In this document: piece after piece, positions 1-10,117 of the stretch
Position numbering within the stretch: the stretch's first letter is position 1
How the letters are laid out: every line of letters begins with the position of its first letter
From: a bacterium
GTDB lineage: Bacteria > 4484-113 > JAFGCY01
Direction of reading: 5' to 3'
Assembly (NCBI GenBank): GCA_016932385.1
Contig: JAFGCY010000108.1
Span: 1 to 43,252, forward strand
Length of the DNA stretch: 43,252 bases
Position numbers and translations under genes: made by a program
The notes under the pieces: generated by a model
The model's input: the letters and a program-made list of their open reading frames with translations, nothing else
Told to the model about the DNA's origin: nothing
Database searches by the model: none

Positions 1-2
1 CC

Positions 3-2012
3 CCGCTGGACCTCGGCTCCGGCGCCTATCCCTCCGCGCCGCGCGCCGACACGCTGCCGGCGGGCGCGGACAGCCACAACCCGCTTCAGCCGGTGCGCTA
101 TTTCGTCACTGTTCCACTTGCCGATACCGAGCACGCCCAGCGCTTCCGCGTTATCCCGTACGACGACATGACGCAGGGCACGGGCGCCGAGAGCAACATC
201 GTTTCGTTCTATCCCGATCCGCTGGAGGACACGACGCCACCGGCCTGGGTGGACACCGTCGGCGTAACGCGCGTCTTGCCGGGTTACGAGCAGCTTACCG
301 TGGAGTTCGGCGAAGCGGTGGACGACCAGTCCCCGCCGGTCAGCTACCGCGTGTACTGGGCCGAGGGCGATCCAGCGCAGCCCGACGCGCCGTTCGATTA
401 CGCGACGGCCGAAAGCGCTGACACGGATGCCTCGCCGTACGTCATCACCGGCCTGGTGAACGACCAGTACTACCGCGTCGCCGTGCGCGCGCTGGACAGC
501 GCCGCCCCGGCGAACATCGAGCAAAACGAGGTGGTGCTGGGCCACTACGCCGGCCCGCGCGATATCTACCCGCCGGAGTGGCCCGCGCGCGAAGGCATCG
601 CGGACCTGTTCTACGGCAACGGCATGGCGATCGTCGTCTGGGACCAGGCCGTCGACAGCCATACCGACGAATACGGCACCTGGGAGTCCGGCCCTGTGAC
701 GTATCGCGTGTATTACGGCCCTGGTAAAGAACCGGATTGGGACAATGCGGAATACACGGATTTCGAGGATATCGGCCTGGATGCTTATGTCGCTCCGATC
801 CGCGAACTCGATACTACTTTTGGCTGCTGGTTCGCGGTGCGCGTTGTGGATCAGGCGGGAATCCCCAACGAGGATGATAACACCGAGTTTATTTACTCGC
901 CTGGCGTTGAGATTATCGACATTCCTGTCGTTACGCCGCCAGACGACATTCCTTCAGATGCTACGGTTTACCGTCTGCATACAGCTCTAAACTATGCCGG
1001 TACGGTTGCGCGCTACTTCGTTGTTTGGCAGACTCCTGATGAAAATAACTGGCTCGCTTTATATAAGCGCAATGGAGCAAGCCTTGAATATATATCTTCG
1101 CAGTACCTTGGCGATAGTAAAATATCTACCATTGGAAGTTCAGTTTTAGATGATTCCAATGATCTACATTTCTTATATACTGCAGGAGTAGGGTCATCTG
1201 GTGTAACTATAAACCATCTTGATCTTAGTGTTCCTCAAATAACCTCCTGGGATATTGAAAGCAGCGATTCTTACTACCCGTTTGGATTTGATTTATCCTT
1301 TAATCCATGGTGTATTGTATGTCGCCTACTACAATTCCATGTACCATATTCCGAGATCGAACAAACATTTAGTTACATCCCATTGAACAATGAAATACAA
1401 TTCTTCTATTCATCCATCGATGAACCAGATAATGATTACAGTTTTTCCTTTCCACCAGCTTTGTTAAATGATGGATCTCTTTTGTTTTCAGAAACTACGT
1501 ATCTACCTAGTCGTCAACTCATATTCTGGAACGATTCCTTTTCTCTCGTTGACAGTATTCCTTCCGATGAAAATGGGGCTTCATATTTTAGAACATATTG
1601 TCAAGGCAGTATATCACAGATTGATGAGTATCATCTTTATGAATACAACACTAATTATTTCAACCTATTACACGTATATCTCTATCAAGGATCTGACTGC
1701 ATCAGCATTAAGCGTGAATATCCAATAGCCCAAACTGAAGCTAGTATCTCATGCATTGCTGATTTGTATCATTTTGCCGGTTCATCTTATATTCAAACAA
1801 AATCTTGGATTGTTCACCCAGATATGAACTATAGCTTTGGAATGCTACTATATAACTCAATTGATATCGAGTTATCGATTCCTTATGGTGAAGTTGCAAA
1901 TAACATCTACTATTCCAATCTTAATCTCGATCCTGATGGCGCTTTTAGTTGTTGTGATCGAAACCATAATACGTCTATATGGCATTATTACTTCTTTAAT
2001 ATTTCGGAATAA
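3..2012 (+). CDS. Secreted fibronectin-III/propeller-like protein, 5' truncated by window edge
   Basis: The reading frame is open from base 3 through the GTG at 93, so the true start lies left of the window. About the first 270 residues after base 93 hold two fibronectin-III-like segments, each opening with a TPP or YPP motif and containing a SYRVYW or TYRVYY strand. The rest is beta-rich with short aromatic strands resembling the propeller-like repeats of the 34396-36057 protein. No catalytic motif is seen. Base composition changes sharply within the gene: bases 541-600 hold 45 G/C of 60, bases 1081-1140 only 22 of 60. It ends 35 bp before the next lipoprotein gene and is probably co-transcribed with it. 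An AAGGAGG motif just after the stop is not at usable distance from a start. Extracellular location is inferred from domain type; function is unknown. Confidence 0.75.
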   Translation, partial: PLDLGSGAYPSAPRADTLPAGADSHNPLQPVRYFVTVPLADTEHAQRFRVIPYDDMTQGTGAESNIVSFYPDPLEDTTPPAWVDTVGVTRVLPGYEQLTVEFGEAVDDQSPPVSYRVYWAEGDPAQPDAPFDYATAESADTDASPYVITGLVNDQYYRVAVRALDSAAPANIEQNEVVLGHYAGPRDIYPPEWPAREGIADLFYGNGMAIVVWDQAVDSHTDEYGTWESGPVTYRVYYGPGKEPDWDNAEYTDFEDIGLDAYVAPIRELDTTFGCWFAVRVVDQAGIPNEDDNTEFIYSPGVEIIDIPVVTPPDDIPSDATVYRLHTALNYAGTVARYFVVWQTPDENNWLALYKRNGASLEYISSQYLGDSKISTIGSSVLDDSNDLHFLYTAGVGSSGVTINHLDLSVPQITSWDIESSDSYYPFGFDLSFNPWCIVCRLLQFHVPYSEIEQTFSYIPLNNEIQFFYSSIDEPDNDYSFSFPPALLNDGSLLFSETTYLPSRQLIFWNDSFSLVDSIPSDENGASYFRTYCQGSISQIDEYHLYEYNTNYFNLLHVYLYQGSDCISIKREYPIAQTEASISCIADLYHFAGSSYIQTKSWIVHPDMNYSFGMLLYNSIDIELSIPYGEVANNIYYSNLNLDPDGAFSCCDRNHNTSIWHYYFFNISE

Positions 2013-2047
2013 GGAGGTATATAGCAATTGTGATCTAACGTTTAAAT

Positions 2048-5000
2048 ATGTCTATCACTATTAATACATGCATATTCAATATGTGGGAGGCTATTGTTTT
2101 TAAGAGAAGCATCTTTCTATTATTAACTATCGCTGCTTGTCTCTTTTTACTAGCATGCGGAGGTAGAAATCCTGATATCGTAGTACCGAGTCATGAGTCT
2201 AGTCTGTATGAGGGCCTTTTTCAACTAGAGCAACAATCTTCAGTCTACTTCTCCGATTTAACCCACCCACTCGATACACATATATCTGAAACATGCAAGA
2301 AAGTAACTGTTACGATTAAATCGACGCAGGATACTTCTCTAGCAGAACTTCTTTATACTCTACATTACGATGAAAGCCAGTTTATGCCTAGTGATGTTCA
2401 AATGGGAATGTGCCTTGGAAACGAAGAACAGGCAATTCATGCATCCTTTACACATGTGCCTTGCGAAGTTATTCTGGCCGAAGTAATGATCGGCCTACAG
2501 CTAGCCACTATTCACAAAGGTGACACATATGCCATAGTCGAGTTTCTACATGAACCGTTTTCCTCTCGCAGTGCCAAGATCGTATCAGATGGAGGTATCG
2601 AAAACCCGCGCGAGCTATGCTGGCGTCTTCGAAGATCAGCAGAATTTACTAACTACGACATACCGTTTACTGTCGATCAGCAAGGCTCATTAGTCGTGAT
2701 CACATGGGAGGAGGCATTAAATAATGATGTTGACAACAACGGAATTGTCAACTCATCTGATATTACTCCTATGGGAAGATTCTTCAATGATGAATTAGCA
2801 GTTAACAATGACTACAGCTCAAATGGAAGTGGAGCTTGGGCTTTACAGTCTCCAAATACGACACGTCGAAATGAGATTCACAATATAGGGAGGGCAGGTC
2901 GTTCGCCTGAACTGCCGCAGGATCATCCATATGAGCCTGTTGAGCGCAACGACAAGGACAGTAACGAAGGCGCTGGTTTCAAATATCCTGTTACAGTTGG
3001 TGATATTACATCCCTGGGCTTATACTATGATTTTTCCATTGATGGTTATATTATTGAGTTCTGGGATGGTGAGGCGACTCCAGGTTCAAAAGTGACTAGC
3101 TTAGGTCTGCTTGATGATCCAATTCTTAGATTGGATCGACCAACTCGTGAAACCGAGGACGGTAAACAGACAACTCGCTCGGAAGCATTAGCAAACCTTG
3201 GTTTATTTTCTGTCTATGACAACTTTGAACTACCAAGTAAGAGCTATTTCGCTTTCTACGATGATTTGTGTAGTATTGATAAACAGCGTGAGTTCGATCC
3301 AATGAGTACAAGTGATAGCGATAAGTACATTTATAAGACTGTTCTGGATCTTCGCGACTATCCTGCTTTACAGACTGTCCAGGATCTGCATGTTAGTGTG
3401 AAAGCCATTCCAAAGGATAATTCCTACCGCGCCAATTGGGAGCAAGCTCCACCCGAGGAAGAACTGACCTTAACATGGCATCCAACTCACCTTTATCCAT
3501 CACCTACCGAAATGGTTGAGCCAGATGTCGAGTGGCTCAGCGATGAGGGTATTACATCGATTGAGCAAGGTGGACCTGACAACTCTAACTGGCCAGTCAG
3601 CTCAGAACTTCAATTTCGAATAACCTGGGGTGAGGCTCAACTAGATCCACTATTTTATAATTCACTTCAAGAATGGGAAGTTAAGTATGCTATCTACATT
3701 TCAAGTGATCAATCTACTCTTTGGGATACTGTAGATCAGTCTACTTATGTGCCTGAACGTCGTTATTATCCAGGTAACGAGGATAAAATCGTCGACGATC
3801 CTAAGGATCCTAATCCTGATATAGTCAAACTCTTTGATCTTGACTTTTCTTCTGGTTACTTCGAATTACCAATTATTCCTAGTTCAGGGTCCTTTAATCC
3901 TGGCACAGTCTATGTCGGCGTCAAAGCCTATGCAGTAAAGCGGTTTTTTGATGATCACTATATCTATCGCACAGATTTTATTGGTAACGCCAATGATTAT
4001 CTAGATATTACATTTGATTACGCAACCACGGCTGAAGATACATACCCACCTAGTTTTAGTGGTGTCAAATATCATTGGAAGCACGGAGGGTTTAGCACTG
4101 CTTGGAGATTGCTGAATGTGCAAGGTGAGGATAAGGTAGACACAAACGGCGTTTCTTATATTAATTATAAGGCAAGACCACAATTTGTGCCACATCAACT
4201 ATCTTCAAGTGGTAACGACTTAGGAGCAGCTGCCAATCTGCACTTAATTACAAGACTTAATGATATGTATGATGTGGGTCCTGACCAAGTTAAGGAGAAA
4301 TACCCATTTTCCGATCTTGAAATGCGCTTTGAAATCTATCGAACCCACATGATGTTTGATAGTTTTGAACGAATTTTAAAAGAAGAACCTGGTGGTGCTC
4401 TATATATGCTGGATCAAGGAATGCTTACACCATATGGTATTTCTCTTTCCTTCCCGGTTACTAGTTCGATCCTTGAGAAACCGTATGTTTCTAGTATGTT
4501 TAGCACTCCCTACAACTACACGCGATATAGCTCTTCCTTTACTTGTCCAATCTGTTCGCCATATAATTTGACATATAACTCTGTATTAGTGCCTTTCGGA
4601 TTGACATATATGAGTGTCAATCAGGATCTTGAGTTCTATACACACTCTTACGTTCCTGTTGAATCAGAGGAAATTGGCTATTTCCCCTATTGTGACTTCG
4701 AACGTAGTACACCACAGAATGGACTGCTTAGTTTTGTATGGAACGAAGCATTGGAATCAGGTTGGAAGTATATTGTGTTTGCTGCTGTAAATGACGAAAA
4801 CAACCTTTGTACCTATGACAACGTAATTGATAGCGATCAGGACGAAGATCTTTCCTACATTGCTTACTATGCCGGAGCAATTCCGAAGTTTACCATAGGT
4901 GATAAGCGCGACTTTGCGTATTATCCTGATTCTGGTTTCGATGAATATGCCTGTCATCTTCAGTACGCAGGGACTGGAACGATTGATTTGTCAGAGAGGA

Positions 5001-6145
5001 AAACTCCATCTGGTTCGTTACCTAGTGAGATGTTAATGTACACAGATTCCGCTCTCAGCCCTAATGGTAACTATTATGGAACTACATATTATTCAGATGC
5101 TTCAAAGAAGGTTTTCTTCGAAGAATATGATGCTAGTAGTTCTTCATGGTCAATGACAGAAGTTGATTTCGCTTCTGAAGGTGATACATCAATTAATTAT
5201 GATTCTAGCAATCAGCCTCATATCGCATATTATCGCGATCCAAGCGTTCCCGATGAAAGCTATCCGATCGGAACCCCTGCTGTTGCGCCCGGTCATTCAA
5301 CGTCTCAAAGAAGAACTAGTAGCACAGTACAGTCCGGGATTTATTACAGATATAGATCTGGTTCCGATTGGGTTCCAAGAGAATTGGTTTATGGTAGCGT
5401 GTACGTTGGCCCAAATGAACACAACTTGCATTGTTATAGTTCTTCACCAGGAGTTGATAATCTATATGCTGTTATTCCGATGATGGGATCATCTGGCCAG
5501 CAGGCACTGGGAATACCTGGAATGGCTCATAGGATTGGAACTGATGATTGGCAGATTACTGAGCTGACGACTACTAATGGCGTAACGAACATGTACCTTG
5601 ACAGTGTACAGGTTCGGCAAGACTCGGACGAAACCTATGTAGCAATTTATAGTCCATTTGATGACACCCTTCCGGATAGTCCTGGAGCCTTGCTGCTTGG
5701 TCACTGGGTAAATTCTGCATGGACCGTTGAACCTGTTGTTACAAGCAATGTTGGCGGTTATCAATCTATTGAGATGCTTGATAACGGTAATATTTGCATG
5801 GCTTATATGCAAGCATCTGATAATCGGCTGGCATATGTAATGCAGTCTGGATCAAGTGTTGTTGACAGCTTTGTATCCGAGTTTCCTAACACTGGATTTA
5901 ACACTATTATCCGACAGACAAGCAGTGGTAATCCAGTAGTTTACTCAATTCATGCCGATCTAGGTATGCTGTGGAGGGCTATAGATTATGGCAATGGTTG
6001 GGAAGAACAAAGCCTCGTGGAATCGTATGTTGATGACGATGATATGAGACCTTGTGCGTTCTCTGTGCTGCCAGCTGCAAATGAGCATAGCATCGCGTGG
6101 ATTCAACCTAATCGCAGTGTTAGTAATCTAACCTTAGCTTACTAA
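2048..6145 (+). CDS. Large dockerin-type lipoprotein with propeller-like C-terminus
   Basis: About 1365 residues. A hydrophobic stretch at residues 21-36 ends in the lipobox LLAC, with Cys37 as the likely lipidated residue, followed by GG. Two dockerin-like calcium-binding segments follow: DVDNNGIVNSSDITPMG near residue 227 and a degenerate one ending VTVGDITSLG near residue 310. The same paired layout occurs in the lipoprotein at 36087-37991. The middle is beta-rich and contains a DTYPP fibronectin-like boundary. The last 350 residues contain repeats with N-x-PHIAYY-like strands, similar to the 34396-36057 protein. The start is uncertain: ATG 2048 lacks a good ribosome site and ATG 2081 is the alternative. 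The whole gene is AT-rich compared with most of the window, suggesting different ancestry or relaxed codon use. No cohesin partner is visible, and binding target and function are unknown. Confidence 0.8.
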   Translation: MSITINTCIFNMWEAIVFKRSIFLLLTIAACLFLLACGGRNPDIVVPSHESSLYEGLFQLEQQSSVYFSDLTHPLDTHISETCKKVTVTIKSTQDTSLAELLYTLHYDESQFMPSDVQMGMCLGNEEQAIHASFTHVPCEVILAEVMIGLQLATIHKGDTYAIVEFLHEPFSSRSAKIVSDGGIENPRELCWRLRRSAEFTNYDIPFTVDQQGSLVVITWEEALNNDVDNNGIVNSSDITPMGRFFNDELAVNNDYSSNGSGAWALQSPNTTRRNEIHNIGRAGRSPELPQDHPYEPVERNDKDSNEGAGFKYPVTVGDITSLGLYYDFSIDGYIIEFWDGEATPGSKVTSLGLLDDPILRLDRPTRETEDGKQTTRSEALANLGLFSVYDNFELPSKSYFAFYDDLCSIDKQREFDPMSTSDSDKYIYKTVLDLRDYPALQTVQDLHVSVKAIPKDNSYRANWEQAPPEEELTLTWHPTHLYPSPTEMVEPDVEWLSDEGITSIEQGGPDNSNWPVSSELQFRITWGEAQLDPLFYNSLQEWEVKYAIYISSDQSTLWDTVDQSTYVPERRYYPGNEDKIVDDPKDPNPDIVKLFDLDFSSGYFELPIIPSSGSFNPGTVYVGVKAYAVKRFFDDHYIYRTDFIGNANDYLDITFDYATTAEDTYPPSFSGVKYHWKHGGFSTAWRLLNVQGEDKVDTNGVSYINYKARPQFVPHQLSSSGNDLGAAANLHLITRLNDMYDVGPDQVKEKYPFSDLEMRFEIYRTHMMFDSFERILKEEPGGALYMLDQGMLTPYGISLSFPVTSSILEKPYVSSMFSTPYNYTRYSSSFTCPICSPYNLTYNSVLVPFGLTYMSVNQDLEFYTHSYVPVESEEIGYFPYCDFERSTPQNGLLSFVWNEALESGWKYIVFAAVNDENNLCTYDNVIDSDQDEDLSYIAYYAGAIPKFTIGDKRDFAYYPDSGFDEYACHLQYAGTGTIDLSERKTPSGSLPSEMLMYTDSALSPNGNYYGTTYYSDASKKVFFEEYDASSSSWSMTEVDFASEGDTSINYDSSNQPHIAYYRDPSVPDESYPIGTPAVAPGHSTSQRRTSSTVQSGIYYRYRSGSDWVPRELVYGSVYVGPNEHNLHCYSSSPGVDNLYAVIPMMGSSGQQALGIPGMAHRIGTDDWQITELTTTNGVTNMYLDSVQVRQDSDETYVAIYSPFDDTLPDSPGALLLGHWVNSAWTVEPVVTSNVGGYQSIEMLDNGNICMAYMQASDNRLAYVMQSGSSVVDSFVSEFPNTGFNTIIRQTSSGNPVVYSIHADLGMLWRAIDYGNGWEEQSLVESYVDDDDMRPCAFSVLPAANEHSIAWIQPNRSVSNLTLAY

Positions 6146-6156
6146 GACTAGGTAAC

Positions 6157-6191
6157 AGCAGGCTTGCCGTCAGGCAAGCCTGCTTGCTTTT
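6157..6191 (+). terminator. Rho-independent terminator after the dockerin lipoprotein gene
   Basis: A perfect 12-bp stem (AGCAGGCTTGCC at 6157-6168 with GGCAAGCCTGCT at 6173-6184) closes a 4-base GTCA loop. It is followed by TGCTTTTC. It lies 12 bp past the stop of the plus-strand gene and separates it from the convergent reductase gene. Confidence 0.9.
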
Positions 6192-6231
6192 CACCAATCA
6201 TCCAGTAAATAGTCAAGAAACGTCCCTTACA

Positions 6232-7569
6232 TCATCTATCATCTACATCACCCCCCTCCGCCGCCATGACAATCAAATTGTCGCTGGGGCGTGGGGCGAG
6301 TTCCGGGTGCGTGGCGTATTGCAGCCGCGTAAGATCCGCGGCGGTAAGGCGCTTATCGATCGCCAGGGCCAGGAGGTCCAGGTAGCCCGCCACGGCGAAG
6401 GTGCCCAGGATCTGCCCGCCGATCAGCCGCAGGTCGTCCGCGGCGAAGACGAGCCGCGCGCGCACCTCGGTGACGCCGGGCATCTGCGGATAGCGCGACA
6501 GCGTCCGGGCCTCGCCCACCACCGTCTCGATCCCCGCCGCCTCGGCCTCGGACTGCCGCACGCCGATCGCGCCCAGCGGCAGGTCGAACACCTGGCAGGC
6601 CCAGCTGCCCAGCGTGCCGCCGAACTCCGCCGGCTGGCCCAGGATGTTCTTCGCGGCGACCTTGCCCTGGATCACCGCCATCGTGCCCAGCATCGCCGGC
6701 TTCCTGGCGCTGGTAACCTGGCAGGTCGTCTCGGCGCAGTCGCCGACGGCATACACGTCCGGTAGCGTGGTGCGCTGGGCGCTGTCGACCGCGATCCCGC
6801 CGGGACCGCACTCGGCCCCCGCCGCTTCCGCCAGCGCGCTTCTAGCCCGCACCCCCACCGCCAGTACGACCAACTCCGCCGGCAGCTCGCGCCCGCCGAC
6901 GCTGACCGCGCGCGCATGCCTGCCGGCATCGCCGAGGATCGCCTCGACCTGCTGCCCAAGCACCAGCTCGATGCCGTGGCCCGCCAGCTCGGCGTCCACC
7001 AGCTCCGCATAGTCCGCGTCGAGCGGCTGGCCCAGGGCGTGCTCCAGCACATCCACCCCGGCCACCGCCAGCCCGGCGCGCCTCAGCCCCGCCGCCACCT
7101 CGGCGCCGATCAGCCCCAGGCCGATCACCACGGCGCTTTTCGCCTGGGCCCGCGTCGTCAGCAGCGCTTCCACCTCGTCCTGCTCGCGTACGACATGCAC
7201 GCCGGCCAGGTCCGCACCGGGCAGCGGCGGCACCACCGGCTCGCTGCCGGTCGCCAGCACCAGCGTGCCGTACGCCAGCGCGCCGCCGGACGCAAGCTCC
7301 AGCCGCTTCGCCACGGGGTTGATCGACTCCACCGCGTCGATGATCAGCTCCGCGCCAACCTCGGTGACCAACGTATTGGGGATCAGCCCCTTGTTGACGG
7401 GCACCGTGTCGTCGAAGACATACGGGATCACGCAGCGGTTGGGATTGACCTCGTGCTCCTTGACCACCGCGACCGACAGCTCCGGCTGGCGCTGCTTCAA
7501 CATCCGCGCGACGGTACGCCCGCCCGGGCCTCCGCCGATAATCACCACATCGAATTTCTGCTCTGCCAT
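6232..7569 (-). CDS. FAD-dependent pyridine nucleotide-disulfide oxidoreductase (CoA-disulfide/persulfide reductase family)
   Basis: 445 residues. An N-terminal FAD-binding IIGGGPGG motif is followed by NPNRCVIPY, where Cys46 sits at the position of the single redox cysteine of CoA-disulfide reductases and NADH oxidases. A second dinucleotide motif (VIGLGLIGAEVA, NAD(P)H) lies near residue 150. DVYAVGDCAE is the FAD-binding aspartate motif, followed by a dimerisation domain. No rhodanese domain is fused at the C-terminus. The start is ATG 7569, preceded by GGAGGAGG at good spacing; an upstream TTG at 7584 overlaps that ribosome site and is unlikely. The promoter is covered by a CsoR/CstR-like palindrome, which would fit control by persulfide or copper. 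The family also includes NADH oxidases and peroxidases, so the substrate is inferred. Confidence 0.85.
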   Translation of the reverse strand: MAEQKFDVVIIGGGPGGRTVARMLKQRQPELSVAVVKEHEVNPNRCVIPYVFDDTVPVNKGLIPNTLVTEVGAELIIDAVESINPVAKRLELASGGALAYGTLVLATGSEPVVPPLPGADLAGVHVVREQDEVEALLTTRAQAKSAVVIGLGLIGAEVAAGLRRAGLAVAGVDVLEHALGQPLDADYAELVDAELAGHGIELVLGQQVEAILGDAGRHARAVSVGGRELPAELVVLAVGVRARSALAEAAGAECGPGGIAVDSAQRTTLPDVYAVGDCAETTCQVTSARKPAMLGTMAVIQGKVAAKNILGQPAEFGGTLGSWACQVFDLPLGAIGVRQSEAEAAGIETVVGEARTLSRYPQMPGVTEVRARLVFAADDLRLIGGQILGTFAVAGYLDLLALAIDKRLTAADLTRLQYATHPELAPRPSDNLIVMAAEGGDVDDR

Positions 7570-7592
7570 CGCGACCTCCTCCAACCACCCCG

Positions 7593-7612
7593 ATTATACC
7601 CCACGGGGTATA
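7593..7612 (-). promoter_or_regulatory. CsoR/CstR-like operator overlapping a -10 box
   Basis: TATACCCC at 7595-7602 and GGGGTATA at 7605-7612 form perfect 8-bp inverted arms around a 2-base spacer. A minus-strand TATAAT (7593-7598) overlaps the left arm, 23 bp before the reductase start codon. The AT-flanked C4/G4 form matches operators described for CsoR, RcnR and CstR repressors. The regulator is not in this window. Confidence 0.65.
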
Positions 7613-7666
7613 TATCTCCGCGCGTCCGTTGCCTGTACATGCTGCGCGTCGCGCGGCCTTTCCCTT

Positions 7667-7675
7667 TGCTAGAAT
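7667..7675 (+). promoter_or_regulatory. Extended -10 promoter of the P5C dehydrogenase gene
   Basis: TGC-TAGAAT reads as an extended -10 element, with no clear -35. It lies about 50 bp before the start codon, leaving a leader that carries AGAGGAAGG at 7707-7715. Confidence 0.5.
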
Positions 7676-7723
7676 CTTCCTGCCTCCGCGAGCGGAGAGC
7701 ACCTGAAGAGGAAGGTTGATTCA

Positions 7724-9358
<1,635 letters not shown>

Positions 9359-9372
9359 ACGAGGTTAGAATT

Positions 9373-9400
9373 GTAGGGGCGCGCAACCGTGCGCCCCTAC
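9373..9400. repeat. REP-like palindromic hairpin
   Basis: GTAGGGGCGC at 9373-9382 pairs perfectly with GCGCCCCTAC at 9391-9400 around an 8-base loop. It ends directly at the GGAG ribosome site of the next gene. GTAGGGGCGC-type palindromes are common dispersed intergenic repeats in many bacteria. Without a T-run it is a poor terminator. Confidence 0.65.
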
Positions 9401-9410
9401 GGAGATATCC

Positions 9411-9722
9411 ATGGCGCTGGAGCACAACTTGACCGCCGATTATGTACTGGGCGAGCTGACGAAGCATGCCGATGTGCTGCGCGGATTCGGCGTAAAGAAG
9501 ATCGGCCTGTTCGGCAGCGTGGCACGCGGCGAAGGCAAGCCGGACAGCGACCTGGATTTCCTGGTGGAACTAGAACGGCATACGGCGGATGATTACTTTG
9601 GTTTGCTGTTCTTCCTGGAGGATCACTTCCATTGCGAGATCGATCTGGTAATGGTCGAAGTACTGAGGAGTGAATTCGCGCCGCAAGTGATGCAAGAGGT
9701 TTTTTTTGTCGAAGGGCTATAG
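9411..9722 (+). CDS. mntA: MntA-type minimal nucleotidyltransferase antitoxin
   Basis: 103 residues. The nucleotidyltransferase signature GS-x10-D-x-D is intact (GSVARGEGKPDSDLD, about residues 37-51), followed by a conserved acidic IDLVM strand. In characterised MntA-HepT pairs this enzyme transfers AMP from ATP onto a tyrosine of the HEPN toxin and so neutralises it. The gene starts at ATG 9411 with GGAG at 9401-9404. It overlaps the toxin gene by 17 bp, as expected for a coupled toxin-antitoxin operon. A run of eight T residues (9700-9707) lies near its end. Kinase-like or other MNT roles are possible, but the neighbour makes the antitoxin role most likely. Confidence 0.85.
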   Translation: MALEHNLTADYVLGELTKHADVLRGFGVKKIGLFGSVARGEGKPDSDLDFLVELERHTADDYFGLLFFLEDHFHCEIDLVMVEVLRSEFAPQVMQEVFFVEGL

Positions 9723-10092
9723 GATCTACATTCGGGATATGCTTGTTTATGCCGGGTACATCGACGAGGCCCTTGCCGGCTACGACCTGGAAATGTTTGC
9801 CAGCCAGCGCGACACCAAGGCAGCTGTAGAACGGTACTTAGAAATAATCGGTGAAGCTGCTAAACATGTTCCCGCTGATGTCAGAGCTAGGTATCCGCAG
9901 GTCAACTGGCGGCAGGCAGCAGGTATGCGGGATGTCCTGGCTCATGATTATCCATCAATCGACATCGAAGTATTGTGGTACACAGCGACACAGATGGTTC
10001 CGGCCATGGCTGAAGTTCTGCGGGAAATCTTACAAGAGGAAACCAGCGACCAGACCGAGAGTGAAGACTCAGATGACATTGACCAGCATTAG
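9706..10092 (+). CDS. hepT: HepT-like HEPN-domain RNase toxin (DUF86)
   Basis: 128 residues, all-helical. It carries the HEPN catalytic signature R-x4-H with the following tyrosine (RDVLAHDY), the Arg/His pair of HEPN RNases and the tyrosine modified by MntA in studied systems. The TTG start at 9706 is chosen because AAGAGG sits six bases upstream and the resulting N-terminus fits the family length; ATG 9739 is a shorter alternative. The pair lies between two aldehyde dehydrogenase genes, which it does not serve metabolically, so it is probably a later arrival. The toxin is expected to cut cytoplasmic RNA or tRNA, but the target is unknown. Confidence 0.82.
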   Translation: MSKGYRIYIRDMLVYAGYIDEALAGYDLEMFASQRDTKAAVERYLEIIGEAAKHVPADVRARYPQVNWRQAAGMRDVLAHDYPSIDIEVLWYTATQMVPAMAEVLREILQEETSDQTESEDSDDIDQH

Positions 10093-10117
10093 CTAAACCG
10101 ACCAAGGGAGACTTACC

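Noticed and set aside
2011-2017. AAGGAGG as ribosome site for the 2048 gene
   Set aside because: It is about 30 bases from ATG 2048, and the only nearer in-frame GTG (2030) meets a stop two codons later.
6916-7719. Plus-strand frame opposite the flavin reductase
   Set aside because: No recognised motif, no ribosome site and fully antisense to a gene with strong FAD and NAD motifs.
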